64,000 nucleotides of DNA from Apodospora peruviana (taxonomy: Eukaryota; Ascomycota; Sordariomycetes; Sordariales; Lasiosphaeriaceae): assembly GCA_033439685.1 (NCBI GenBank), contig JAUEDM010000001.1, forward strand, positions 4,712,001 through 4,776,000. Direction: 5' to 3'. The first letter of the stretch is position 1, and each line of letters begins with the position of its first letter. The notes under the pieces are model-generated. The model did not search any database, was not told where the DNA came from, and saw only the letters and a program-made list of their open reading frames with translations. A program made the translations under genes and the position numbers. Below are positions 48,531 to 61,502 of this stretch, piece after piece.

Positions 48531-49882
48531 TTTGTTGTTGTTGTTCTGTTTCTGTTTGATGGTGATGTAGGTCAAGGACTGCACCAGACTGTGATAGTGC
48601 TGCGCGTAAAAGACGGGCGGTTTGCGCTTCCGAGTCTTCTCGACAAGGCGGAGCGGTTGCGGCTTAGCTGACGAGGAGAAGACCCTTGATGATCTTCGGA
48701 CTGGTGGCCCTTTCGGAGGAGATCCCTGGTGTGCAACGGGTTGGTGGTGGTCGTCGGCCTGTGTTGTGCTGTCGTTGCTGTTGTTGCGCGAATGGGCAGC
48801 GGTGTTGTTGTTGACCCGGACAGGGAAGCGAAAGGATGACGAGGTTCGCTTATGCTTGTTGTTGTTGTTACCGTGAAGTTGCTCAGCTCCAGAGGGTGGT
48901 CCGGTATAATACGGAGGCGGAGTGGGAAAGGTTCGCGGAGTCGAATATGCTGCTGCTGCTGCTCCTACCGAGGAGGAATAAGGAGAATAATATGCTTGGG
49001 CGCTTTCCCGAGACCTGCCGATGGGAAAGCTGGGGAAAGTACAGAGGCGAGGATTGGAGAGTTGTCTCTTGTGATAGACCTCCACGCCGGCGATTGGATG
49101 GAAGAAGAGAAGGTCAGACTACCGGAGTCGACAGATAGTATCGAGACGATTAAAAGGGGCCTGTTCACATAAAAGAGAAGGTGTGTGATGCTTAAGAGAC
49201 AACAGAAAAAATGATGGGGCTGGCCAACATATATACATACCTACTTTGGTAGGTACCTGGGTATCTGGAGTCTCTCACATCCACATCTCGACTCAAGCAT
49301 CGTCTTTTCTTCTTGGACATATCATCACATCAACGTCTGAACTCAGGGGCCAGTATCGATAATGGACTAATCGCACAATGTGTCGGTCAAAGAGTCGCAC
49401 CATGACTGACGATTCTTGGACAGAATGGCTCCATGGCATTTTCTTTGTTTTCTTTTGGGGTGGGCGTCTGATTCGTTTGGATACAGATGAAACATGAACC
49501 ATTTTGGGATCCCCCCAGTTGTGGTGGTGGCAACTTTGGACGACCCACCGGTTGAAGTTTCATAATTGTTTATATCGTACGACCGGCACCCCAATTCTGC
49601 CTCTCCTGTTCCTTTCAAAGTAAAGCAGCAATGACACCCGTCAGTCCTGACCCTCGTCGATGCCGCACCTGGAAGCAGATCATACTGCCATCCAAGTTCT
49701 CCAACAAGAAATGCTTATCAAGTCGTACCATGCACTTGAATAAGGATCCCCTGCCCTAGATAAATGACTTCATGCTGCTTCTATATTTCAACTGATATTT
49801 GTCGCACCTTGATAGAGACCAAACTTGGGGAGAAACTCAGAACATGAAAAAGCCAAGTCATGACAATCCCTGATAAACTAGT
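48531..49882. other. Intergenic region / leader of the small-protein gene
   Basis: 1.35 kb. Minus-strand bases 48531 to about 49120 form an ATG-less open frame rich in Ser, Asn and Pro codons, with TTG/CTG-type triplet runs. I read it as 5' leader. A near-palindrome (TACCTAC, 4-base loop, GTAGGTA) lies at 49238-49255. No other gene seen. Confidence 0.5.
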
Positions 49883-51162
49883 TCAAGTGCTCAACAGATC
49901 CCTCACGCTCATACCCCGCCCAGATGTGCTGCTACTGCCGCGCCTGTCCGACTGATTCAACATCAACAAAGCGGTCGTTGCCTCCTCATCAAAATCTCTC
50001 TGCGGTGCCAGAGCCGGGCTCGTCAGCGCAGAGCCTGAAGCCGAATGTGTGCTGCTCTGCGCATATCTGTGGTGGTGGTGGTGATGTTGCTGCTGCTGCG
50101 GTCCAAACGCAGGCGAAGTGGCAGCTGATGACCCCCCGGCATACATGTTATGCCGGTATTCAGTAGTCGACACCGACGAGTACGAATTGTGCCGGTTCCG
50201 CGAGTCTTCCTGAGAGAGCAGGGCGGGCGAGATGGACGGCTGTTGAGACCGATCCGCGCTTGCTCTGTGTGTGACTGCCGGAGACGGCATCTCTGAGCTG
50301 GTGTTGCTGGTCATCTCTACGTCTAGCGAGTCGGCATCCTCCTCCGCATGGCGAGTATATCTACGGTCCGGGTTGTATCCGGTGGGCGAAGGCAGACCAC
50401 CACCACTCATCTCGTTTGTCCTAGACTCTGCGTCTGGGCCGCGTTGGGCTTTGAGCTGGGAGACACAGTCCTCTAGATATTTGACATATTCGATAGAGGC
50501 CTGACGGAGTATCAACACACAAGGTCCTAGTAACATGTTTTCAGCGAGTTACTGACCTGAAGAATGGCCAACTTGTGCATCTCACCGGTGCATGCCGGGA
50601 TCATGCCCTTGAGAACAGCAAACTCCTCGTTCATCTTGGATCTTCGCCTGCGCTCAATAAGGCTGTGTGCCGTCTTCCTCGCAATCTTCCTTCCCGCCGC
50701 ACTCGTTGCGGATGGCTGTTTCCTCTTGGTTCCAGCGGTTGTCGGCGGTGGGGTGCTGGCCTTGGAAGCAGAAGCAGCTCTCGCGTTGGAGGATCGGGCT
50801 GGTTGTGCAGGCTCCTCGCGGGGCTTCATTTGTATAATCTTGCGTGACCGGGTAGGTGGTGGTGGTAGGGCAAACTGCCCCTTGTCCTTGGGAGGTGCTT
50901 GGGTGCTAGCCAACACCCGCCGCCGGGACTTGACCGTCTCGCTTGCTTGCATCGGATAGCCGGTTTCGGACGCATGGGAAGGCAGGTCGGGAGCTCCCGA
51001 GGAGCTTGCTGGGCCAGAGGCGCCGTCACTGGGTATCGTGGCGGGCGGTGGGAGCTCGAAAGACATTTGTAACGATGCCAGTTTCGATCCATCCTGGCCT
51101 TTCATGTCAGTCGACGATGCTGGCGTCGGGGGTAATGCCGTCCGGGGCATCTCGACCGTCAT
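49883..51162 (-). CDS. Basic helix-loop-helix transcription factor
   Basis: Minus-strand exons are 51162-50557 and 50500-49883, giving 407 residues. The bHLH domain at about residues 160-217 is split by the 56-bp GT-AG intron. The basic region and helix 1 read RKTAHSLIERRRRSKMNEEF, the loop includes KGMIPACTGEMHK, and helix 2 joins LAILQ to ASIEYVKYLEDCVSQL. The His-Glu-Arg-type spacing in the basic region (H, E, R of AHSLIERRRR) predicts E-box binding (CANNTG, likely CACGTG). Flanks are low-complexity: Pro/Ser/Ala-rich before, and after it a His/Gln run and Ser-rich tail ending VRDLLST. It belongs to the fungal bHLH group with Esc1-like members; a precise orthologue is not claimed. The ATG at 51162 is the first in frame. 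Confidence 0.9.
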
Positions 51163-52359
51163 AGGTAGGTAGGCAAGGACAGAAGCTGAATTGTAGAAAG
51201 GGGCCGAGTGTTTGTGTGTTTGGACAGGAGCGTCGATCACAACACGCAACCTTTACCGTTCGATCACAGATGATAATCACGAATGTGAAGTGCCAGTCTG
51301 AGAGGTCGTCGAGTATAGAGGTCTCCTCAGGGTGTCGCGTGCTCAACCACAGGATCAAGAGAAGAAGCACCGGGAATACTAGTACCTTTCCTCTCTAGAT
51401 CGAGATGGAAAGATAGGAACAGAGACTGGAGAGATCAACAAAATGGCGGTGCGTCCATGGCGCCTATGCAAAGGCACCGCCTGCTAACAGAGCATTGGCA
51501 GAAGGAAACCAGAGACATTTGAACATTGCGAGGACTCAGGCTCAGGTTGGAAGACGAGACATGGAGGACTGTCCGGACGGAAAAGGAGGCGTGCAACGGG
51601 CTTGCGGGCTTGCTCGGGCTCGAGGCAAAAGGCAAAAGGCAAAGGCAGAAATCGGAGGCACACCCCCTCAAACAGTTGACTGTGAAAGTGCCAGCCAGGC
51701 TGGTGGAAGTGGTGCAGGTGCTCCATGAAAGTTCATCGCCCGTAACTGCCCGGGCCGCTTCACATCGTGGTCGAGAGCCTGGGCTGTCGCGTGCTCAACT
51801 GCTCAGATTCGTTGCGCCAGGCACGGGGTGCGATACCTGAACCTGATTGGAGCGCTGGCTGGTCCGGACGAAGCTCTGACAGCTTTTGACGCCCCTGTTC
51901 CAGCCTGTACAGTAAACTCCGTTCTTCACCGTCTATAATTGTCTGTAGGTACTCTCGGAAATCGACGCAATTTCCTGTGTAAAGGTTCCATAGATCTTCC
52001 TCCACCGCCCACGGGCGTCGTCCTGCGCATCTTACACGACGAACGAAAAAAGAAGCCGATCCACCCTCGAAAGGGCGCGGTCCGCGACCACACACCATCC
52101 GCGAGAGCAGCCTTCTGATTCCTATCCAGTTGTTCGAGCATGCGCCACTCTCTGAATGTTAGGTGGCTCAAAGTGCAACCTTTAAATGCTTCGAATTAAA
52201 TATGCGCTAATGGCAAGCTACCATAGAACTGTATGGTAAGATAGTACAGAATATATGGCAGTTGGCCGGTTTCTACGGAGTACCGAAACAACCTTTCCGC
52301 AATGTTGCGCTGCCCTGACCAGAAAAACTCCCCAAAATACCGGTATCATGTATGGCACC
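51163..52359. other. Intergenic region between bHLH start and PUT2 stop
   Basis: 1.2 kb holding the bHLH promoter and leader and the PUT2 3' UTR. ORFs of about 80-110 codons on both strands overlap one another, lack motifs and are not called. Confidence 0.5.
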
Positions 52360-54207
52360 TCATATCTCGTTACTGGGGTATTGCACCCTCGTCATGGCGT
52401 TGAACTCCTCCTTGATGCTCCTCATGCTAACAAACCGCCCAAGGATATTGATGCTGCCCGCCTTGTCGTTGGTACCGCTCGCCCGGCTTCCGCCAAATGG
52501 CTGCTGGCCAACCACGGCGCCCGTGTTCTTGCAGTTGATGTAGAAGTTGCCCGCTGAGTTGCGAAGCTTCTCCTCTGCGAAGCGCACCGCTGCCCGATCG
52601 GCCGCAAAAACTGACCCCGTCAGGCCGTAGTCTGACGTTGAGTCCACCAAGTCGCACGCCGACGCAAATGCGCCGACGGGGTCCTTGGAGTCGTCATACA
52701 CATACACCGCCAGAACCGGACCAAACAGCTCCGTCGAGAAGAGTTTATGACGCGGGTCGGGAGACTGGTAAATGGTCGGCTTGACGTAGAAGCCCTGCGA
52801 GTCGTCGTAGCTACCTCCAGTGAGCAGCTCGACGTCCTCGTCCTTGTTCGCTTCGTCGATCGCCCCCGAGAGCTTCTTGAACGACGCCGCGTGGATGACA
52901 GGGCCCACGAAATTCTGGTGATCCACCGGGTTGCCCACCGTCAACTTTTCCGTCTCCTCCACCAACCGAGCCTTGAACTGCGGCCAGATGGAGGATGGAA
53001 CGTAGAGCCGAGAGGTGGCGCTGCACTTCTGGCCCTGGTACTCGAATGCACCGCGGACCGTGTGCAGGACTGCGTTCTCGATATCCGCCGAGGGGTGAAT
53101 CAGGTGGAAGTTCTTCCCTCCCGTCTCGCCGACGATGCGCGGATAACACTGGTACCGGCCCTCGGCGACCCCTGCCCCGATATCACCGTACAGCTTGCGA
53201 AAGACGCCTGTGCTGCCGGTGTAGTGCAATGCAGCGAACTTTCTATGTGCCAACACCTCCTTGGTCACCTCCTCGGGGTTGCCCGGCACAAACTGGATCA
53301 CATTCTTGGGCAGACCGGCCTCGATCAGGATGTTGTACAGCAGCCAGTTGCTCGCAATCGCGTAGTCGCTCGGCTTCCACACCACCACGTTGCCCATCAG
53401 CGCAGGCACGCCGGGCAGATTGCCGGCAATGGCGGTAAAGTTGAAGGGGCTCACGGCGTAGATGAAGCCCTCGAGCGGCCTGTACTCGACACGGTTCCAC
53501 ACCCCGGCCGAGTTGTGGACAGGCTGCTGGGCGTACAACTCCTCGGCATACTGGACGTTGAAACGGAAGAAATCACACAGCTCCGCGGCGGCGTCGATCT
53601 CTGCCTGCCACGCGTTCTTGCCCTGGCCCAGTATCGTCGCAGCCATCAGGTCATATCGGTATTTGTTGCTGACCAGATCGGCGGCTTTGAGGAAGACGGC
53701 GGCGCGGTCGGCGAAAGGTAGGGACTCCCATTCTGGCTTGGCTGCGAGGGCCGCCTCGATGGCATTTCTGACGTCTTGCGGTCCTGCTAGCGAGTACGTG
53801 GCGATGGTCGTTTTGTGGTCGGCTGGGTTTACTTGGGTCTGCGTAGACGACGTCTTGATCTCGTTTCCGCCGATGACGAGTGGTACCTCCAACCCGCCCT
53901 TCTTCTGGAGACTCTCGACAGCCGCTGTAAGACCTTTCCGTTGGAGAGAGCCTTTGGCATAATCTTGCTGTGGAGGGTGTTAGACCTGGTGTCTGGCAGC
54001 GATGATATACGGTAGACTTGCCATGGGCTCGTTGGCCACCTTGGGCACCTTGAAAGCAGAAAACGTCGACATGTTGGCTGTATTGGCCACCTCGCGTAGC
54101 CGTGAAAGTGGTCGGGCTCTGGTCCTGAGTATGCTCGGAACCATATGAGCAGCCCGCGGGGTGCTCTTGTTCAGCAAGGACAGACTCTGCAGCTGCCGTA
54201 CTGCCAT
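52360..54207 (-). CDS. PUT2: Delta-1-pyrroline-5-carboxylate dehydrogenase, mitochondrial
   Basis: Second step of proline catabolism, P5C/glutamate semialdehyde to glutamate with NAD+, in the mitochondrial matrix (ALDH4 family). Minus-strand exons are 54207-54022 and 53967-52360, giving 597 residues. An Arg/Ser/Leu-rich import leader (MAVRQLQSLSLLNKSTPRAA onward) precedes FSAFKVPKVANEPM. The intron (53968-54021, 54 bp) begins GCAAGT and ends CCACAG, a GC-AG intron; no nearby GT donor keeps the frame. Exon 2 opens QDYAKGSLQRKGL. Active-site motifs are intact: FNFTAIAGNLPG, VGETGGKNFHLIHP with the general-base Glu, and EYQGQKCSATSRLYVP with the catalytic Cys near residue 377. The C-terminal dimer region includes QQPFGGSRASGTNDKAG. 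Confidence 0.96.
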
Positions 54208-57200
54208 TTTAAAGGAATCGACAATTCCTAGAACTCTGATAAGGGAGAGGGTCAGGTGCGTTCAGTGACTACAAAGTGATGTGGTGTGTGTAGGTGCTTG
54301 CTATTATGCTATTGATTACCACTACCGCTGACGTCTTTATCTTTATTAGTTATTACCTGAGGTAGCTAAGGTAGGTATGGTTTACCCCTCTCTTTCCTAT
54401 CGCCTCCAGTTGTTCGGTCCAGTACCACGCATCACGTCTCTTTCTTTTTTGAGAGGTTGACCCCGTCGAATGACGAAAGCACCTGCCCGGTAGGTACTGC
54501 ACTGCCAGCGCTGCCAGCCATTATTACATGGACAGTACATGTTGCATCGCTTTGTCGCGGCTTTAGACCCCTCGATCCCCTCTTCAACTTTGTTATTAGG
54601 GCGAGTCCGGCGCCGATGAAGGGCTCCGGGTAGCCCATTGACCAATGACGTTTCCGGTGCAGCTTGCCGAGCACCGGCCTAGCCCGCCACCACGTTTCCC
54701 GCCTCTCCCGCTGCGCGGAGCCGATTATCAGTTGACCCAGGTGCCGAAGGAAACCACCTTCCGTCGTTGGCCAGTAATCGAAATGGACTGGGAACACACA
54801 AGCACGCGAGGCATCTATATTGAATTTCATGTTTGTCGATATTCGTACCTTCCGGAAACCGGACCACCGTCCTAACCAAACATCTCGGCTGCCGGGTCTG
54901 GCTGACACTAACAACTACTCCGTACCAGGTAGGTCATTATATCCTATGCCGGAGGTTCATTGCTTAAACCGAAGTGCACTAACCTCCAATCCAGGGGCAA
55001 TGCAAACGACGATTTCCCATGAACACCAGGTCATGTGCCGTCGACCATCCAGCTCAAGCACCAATCACATGCTGCAGTGTACCTACTTGGTCCGCTCGGG
55101 TTCGGGTCTGAAGCATGCCTGGTCTGCGCTTCAGCAGGATTGGAATCATGGCTATTCGAAACGAGAGCTCTCCGCAGCTTCGGTTACGATACCATTCTTT
55201 GAATTCCGAACGCGCGGTTTTCTGCTGCTGCGCCGCCGCTGACGGCTGACGGCTTGACACGAGATACACACGTGGTTGGTGTATGTGAAGGAAGGACGGG
55301 AAACCCAGCCGAAAGCAACATATCGGAGGACACGCACATCTCTACGCCGCACGTTCTTGTCTGTAGGAATGATTGTTTAGAAAAAAAAAGAAGAAAAAAA
55401 GACGGCGCCACCAACACCGTCCTATCTATCTATCACCGATTATCCATCCCACATGATTGTCGTCCGCCTCAAGAACCCCCCGTCAACATGCACCTGCGCC
55501 TGAGAAGGACAGTTCCTGCAACTCAGGAGCATGGACCGGACCCGAACTTAAGAGCTGTTTGGCGCAACAGACTGCCTGTCTTCGCTTCGCAGCCGCATGG
55601 GTTATAGGGGTCTGACCGACAACCGACCAACTTACAAGGAGTCTAAGTCTGTCTGGGACTTTACTTAAAGCTCCATACACGTGTGTTTGTCTGTGTGTGG
55701 GAATGTTTGTCAAGGTTCTGCGCCGCCTTTCTGACAACCAAACTTCTCAGACTTCGTCCAGTGGGGGTTAACGTGGTTCGTTCGAGTTCCTGAAATCGTC
55801 ACCGCCTGGCTTTGCGGGCAGTCCGTCTTGGTTGCTTTGCCACTTGGCCGCTTGGTATTTCAATGTCTCTCCTGGAAGAACGGGATGAACGTCGATTACT
55901 TGCGCGGACAAGGACAGTGGGCTGGAGTATGCTGCCCAAATCTATTCCGCGTAATTCCCAGCGGTGTGATGGGGGTAGCGTCCTGGACAGCCCCGATATT
56001 TGTTATCCTTCGGCCGCCGAGGAAGGGGTACCGGATCCTTCGTCTGTATCCTTGGTCGTTATATCTGGTTGGATGTCAGTTCTACAACTTCTCGGAGCAA
56101 GAGTTGTCACCAGGATAGGCCAGAAGTTGGATTTCAACCAACACGTGGACGACAACACATAACCAATCCTTTCACGTTCCTGGTTTGGGTTTCGTCATTG
56201 CTTTGACTATCCTTCTACAGATAGACCTTGGCAGGTCTTGATTCATGACTTGGAGGTTTATTATCAAGGAGGATGAGACAGAGGACAAGAATTGTTGATA
56301 GCGTCATCCGTTGGGCAGGGAGGTTGACCCCCATGCACAGCACGTATGTACCATGAATGAAAATATTGATGCCTGGTCTGGGCTATCCTTGGGTGAGAGT
56401 AAGCAGCACGGCCATCCGCTCAAGCGGATCCAAGATTGATGGGATCATATCCTGGAATCACTAGCCAGTTGGTTCGGTTTTGTTTGTTGCTTTATCTTTG
56501 AGTTCTGTACCAGGTGAGGTGGCACCCGTCCAACAAGTCAAGCGGAAATACCTAAAGAATATATCTCAGGTGCGTTACTGTGTATCCGATATTCTTCATA
56601 CTTGACTACCATGGGTGGGGTAGAGTTACTGGTGATGGAATGTGATTCACTATTTGGCATTGTCTCTCCTTAAGGAGTCTCGAGGGTCTTTGGAATTCAT
56701 TCGATAGACGGTTGTGATCATCGTGTAGGTAAATACTTGGAAAAATAGCACAACAGAATCTCCTCGATTGACTAACCCAAGAGACATATATTCAACAACT
56801 GAATACTACCTCGACTTCTTCACTGTTCCACTTCAAGAGGAGGCGGGTAATTGTCACCAAGACACGCCCCCCATGAAGTAACTCATCATGATGCCTTCCT
56901 TCGGAGAGAGCACCCGAACGGCACGGCCAGTTAGTTTCCCCATGTTATGGCTGAGCAGCCAACAGACCAATACCTCAGACCATCGTCGGACCCCAAAGGC
57001 GACCAAGGCCTTCTATGTTTCGAATAGATGAACAACAACAACAACAATAACATCGATTGCAAGCCGCGTGTGCGGTGTGCCGGACTCTTGTCGAACAAAT
57101 TTACGGGGTAAAGTCGCACGACATGAATCACAAAAACTCACTAGGTACTTACCCGAGCAGTAAGAAATGCAGCTGCAGTGTTGCAAGTTCATGTATCCTG

Positions 57201-57471
57201 CCTACTGATAAGTACACTGCATATTGACATACAGGATTACACCCGTCCGTCTTTCCCATCTGCGGTGACACGCACACACACAGACACCGACAGACAAAGG
57301 TAGATATTACTGAATGAGTGGTTGGTCCGGTTAATCACTTGCTGCGACTGCTCATTGAGTACAGGGCCACGCCACCTGCAAGCAGCATGGCATGTTTTTC
57401 CATGCATTGATTTGCCATGCTGGATGACGGCACAGAACATCATCCAAGCTAGGTCAGGTCGGTAAGGTTGG

Positions 57472-57481
57472 TACCTAGGTA
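57472..57481. repeat. TACCTAGGTA palindrome
   Basis: Third exact copy in the window. Confidence 0.8.
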
Positions 57482-58473
57482 GGAGCTGTGCGTGAGTGGC
57501 AGAGATAATACATATCAGCTGAGAACGAATCGAATCCGAATCCACCTTAATATACAAAGAGATAGCCAGCCAACTGAACTGGCCCGACCGATCAAACACA
57601 AGTTCGGCGAGTTATTGCACAGACGAACTTGAGAGTTGCCGGTTCCTTGCCGGTTGGAGGGTAGGATTTGGTTTCTGTTGTGAGAGTAAAACAAAACAAC
57701 TCTACAAGGTAAATAAGGTAGCCAAGATAGTTGTTAACAAGAAACCCCCTTGGAAGCTCTACCATTAAGCACACGGGGCAATTACATTTAATTCTGGAGA
57801 GCGACACCTGTTGGTGAAGTAATCTCATACCTCAAAATCAGTCAATGACTGACAGCTGTAATCTTGGATGTGAATGAGGTCAGGTGAGGTGGCACACACC
57901 ATCTCATCGGCATAACCCCATGCCCGTTCCTATCCACAACCACAGCCCAGGGAAGCCCTCCCGAGTCATCAGTCATAGGTAGACGGCGCCCAGCAAAGGT
58001 GGGCGGGGACAGGGGCCAAAATGCGGCCCGATATAAGGGGTAAGTACTACTCGGAGGTGTGTTGAAGCATCATGTCTCTCTTTCGGCATCATTTTGGGCA
58101 GCAACTTGCTGCAGCCCATCAGGGGGTGGGCTTTCAGCCTTGTGACAGCCACTCAGCAAGTGTCAATCATTCAACAACAAGCCTATGATGAGTTCAATTT
58201 TTGACCGTCTTTCTCGCGGCTTATGCGGTCGTAAATAAGGCTTGTGCACACACACAGAACCCCGGATTTGCCCTTTGAGCCTCAACCGACCAACATCCCC
58301 TTGATTGTGGTCCTTCAGCAGTCAATCTGGCACGTTATGCGTTTTGATGAGCGCAGGGGAGATCAACTACAGCTAACAGTCTCTGCAGCGATCCCGATTA
58401 AGCCATTTTTTCAACTCTGCCGCCCCGCATCAAGAGCTGCCTCGTCTCCGTCTGTGCGTGTATGTGTACCTGG

Positions 58474-58483
58474 TACCTAGGTA
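58474..58483. repeat. TACCTAGGTA palindrome
   Basis: Fourth exact copy, extended on the right by GGTA. Confidence 0.8.
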
Positions 58484-61065
58484 GGTAAGATAGTCAATTG
58501 AGACTGTGGGTGTCCGGACTCTTTCTTGGCTGCCAGCCGCTGAAAGATGATTCCCTCTCGCGGACCATCCAAAAAGAGGAGGAGCCAATATGCAATGAGC
58601 AGGAGAGTGAAACTGTTCGAAGCCAACTGAAGCACGGAATATATCTGTGAAGCTCGAATGTTTCCCAAATTTATTAGTATGGAAGAAAACCTCGCTCGAC
58701 TACGAGTTACTTACCACTCTTATTAACAGACACCTCTCTGCCAACAACTGAAACTTTGAGTACCGTCACCAACCCGACCCTAGTAGCCAACAGTCGGAGA
58801 AACTCTGCGCCCCTCCACAATCAAAGGGTAAGGTTAGATCTGGGCCAGGGCACCCCGGTGAGAGACAACTGGGGCCCGGGCCGTTTCTTGACGTGAACTC
58901 ATGTCCCCTGTCACCTTCAAGCCATCGATCAGCGGGGGATGGCCGCAACTTTAGCGGAGGCGCGTGGAGATGCCGCTGCAGGACACAGTGGTATTTCGAC
59001 GACAGCTGTCTGTCTGCAAGCACAGACGGGAGAGAATAATAGTATCGTCGCTATTCTCTCCCACATCGCAATGCTCGTACATATTGTTGTAGCAGCGGCG
59101 GCTGTCCGCGGGTGACTGGCGCATCTGCTAAGCGCAAGACGCCATGGCATTCGGCGGACATCGGCTACGCCAATCGCCATGTCGGACCAAGGTGCGGGTG
59201 GTTGCGGTGTAAGTAGTGTGCGTTTGGCGACGATGCTGTGATTGGCAACGCAGGCGATGGCGCAGACACGCTGCAGAGCACGGCCTGCTTCCAAATGTGC
59301 AATTTGTCCGGAATTCACCGTGGCCATACACAGGACACCTGAGACGACTACTTTATTACAAATGAGGAAGTTGGGTGAAGACAGTCGGAACTGCTTTGAC
59401 GAAAGGTCCAGACGGCCTGTGACTTATCCCACTATCGAGCTGCCCCCTCAGCGCTTCCATGAAAGCCGATGCGGGGGACTTGCCCGGGGACCAGAAAGAG
59501 GCGGCATCGTCGATGGCGTCGTGCGATTGCATCTGACTTCCGCTGTCAGTGAAGCACCAAATATCCGTATTCACACAACACTTGAAAAAGATGGAAGCAT
59601 TCATGGTACGAATTATCGAAATAATGATCGTCACACACACCGCAGTTCGGTGGACGAGATCGCTTACATGATTCCGCGCCTCTCTACCTCAGGTAGGCGC
59701 CGCGACGGCGGTCAAGCGTGGGCGAGGCGTATATGGCTTGGGTGAGGCTGCAAGATACGAAATATTGGCGGGCAAACACCACTTCGGTGTTCATATATTA
59801 TGCAGGAACCGCCGGATCGCGTGGCTTTTGTCGTCTCCCCTCATTAACGGTCACTCTTTGCCTGTTGCGGTCCGAGGCACAGTAGACTAACAGTAAGGTG
59901 CAGGAGGTTGCAGCAAGAGGCTCATGGTCAATCCAGATGCATAGAGAGCGGTAGAACATGCTGTTTCGATCACCAGCAGAGAATGCGAACGCGGTGCTCC
60001 CCGACTTCAAGGTCCCCGATCCTGAAGAGTCTCCATGAAGCTACCTGACCAAACCCGTACCTTATTGACTCGATTTAGAGGTCCGAGCTGCTCTGTTTGA
60101 AGAACAGGGAAGTTGCCAAGCAGAAAAAGGTTGGGGAGGGGTGAAAAGTCCGGTCCACCTAAGGTACGTAGCTGGTACGTACCTTACACATCGATGTTCA
60201 GTCCATCGTGTCTCAAATTGGGAAGCAGGTACCTCAAAATCCGGTTCCTGAGATTTGTTGTTGATGTTTGAAGGATATTGAAACGTCGCCGTCTTTCCTT
60301 CCGCTTAACTTTGTGCGCATGGAGCGAAGTGTTTCTGTTCTTATTAGTCCCAGCTCTTGAGCCGTGGTGGACTGAGGACTCGGGACATTTCAGAAATGAA
60401 ATTGCACTGCCAACTTCAAACTTCAAAGAGGGAAGCCTCGATCCGGAAGCTCGGAGGTCTGGACGTTCGTCGAGGCAGGCAGCACCCGGTTGGATGCGAC
60501 ACCACTGGCAGGTGAGACCAACAAGCATCTTGCGAAAACCCGGAAGACCAAGCTTAGTTAGATAACTAACTTGAAAAGACTCCGACGCGGGGTGACTTAA
60601 GTTCTCGGAGAGAAGACCTCCCCCCCCAAGTGTGTAATCAGCAATTTATGATTATCAGTCGTTATCACAGCCTTCCATGGAAGAAGGATGCTCGCGGGGT
60701 TACAGCAGGTCTGCAGGTGATCATCTTTCGAATTTCCCTTGGACAATTGCTCCTTCTTTCGGTTTATTATCGGTCGACTGTGACTGTTGTTGCACTGCTG
60801 TCACCCTCTGTCTCTGGCTTGAGGTCTTCAAGTTTCTGCGAAGTAGATTCTTGGTGCCTTGCAGACGTGAACCTGGAAGTCTTGGCTGGACGAACGTTGT
60901 GCCTGCAAGGATTCTAATTGATCGCAGCAAAACTAACCAGGGTAGGAAGAGCTCTCCCCACTTTTTTCATGCGGGGGTCCAATGGACAGTGCCCACGACA
61001 GGTGCGGGCATTTGTTTCCGATGTTTCAGGAACGCCGCCTGTCGTCCAGTCACTGGCTCTGATTC

Positions 61066-61096
61066 GAGCCTGCCTTGAGCCTGCCTTGAGCCTGCA
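61066..61096. repeat. 11-bp tandem repeat
   Basis: GAGCCTGCCTT occurs twice head to tail and is followed by a partial third copy (GAGCCTGCA). Confidence 0.8.
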
Positions 61097-61184
61097 AACC
61101 CAGGTACCCTGTGCCGAACAAGGTCAAGCTCCACCGACCTCTTCTCCTGCCCCTCTTCCCCAATCAGCCGCTAGATAAGCAGCA

Positions 61185-61204
61185 GGCATGGCATGGCATG
61201 GCAT
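61185..61204. repeat. (GGCAT)4 repeat
   Basis: Four perfect GGCAT units followed by GGCAG. Confidence 0.9.
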
Positions 61205-61492
61205 GGCAGGCCCTTCCAGGGCTTCCTTCCCCTTTCCCAGGGATGGCCTGGGGGTTTGCTGGCAGTTCCAGGCTCCTTCACCGCTCCCGCAGTGGAGACA
61301 GACAGACCGCATGGCACTGGGGCAGGCACTACCTTACCCGTGGACAACAGTTCATCGGGAAAAGGACTCGGAGACGAGTTTCTTGTTCCTGAGTCCACGG
61401 TTCCTCACGGTTGGACAAAGTATCGATCGCCTAATTTGGCTGTATCCTTTTTTTTGCACCTCCTGATCGCAACTTGAGATGAAGAGCCTGAC

Positions 61493-61502
61493 TACCTAGG
61501 TA
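61493..61502. repeat. TACCTAGGTA palindrome
   Basis: Fifth exact copy in the window. Confidence 0.8.

Noticed and set aside
48531..49120. Long in-frame extension upstream of the small minus-strand gene
   Set aside because: The frame is open for almost 200 codons but has no ATG before the upstream stop; low-complexity leader sequence is the simpler reading.
52747..53721. 324-codon plus-strand ORF opposite PUT2
   Set aside because: Antisense of the conserved dehydrogenase exon, with no family motif and Arg/Val-rich composition.
59242..59745. 167-codon plus-strand ORF in the gene-free region
   Set aside because: Longest frame of that region, but Arg-rich, without domain, signal peptide or plausible splicing, and overlapped by another frame on the minus strand.
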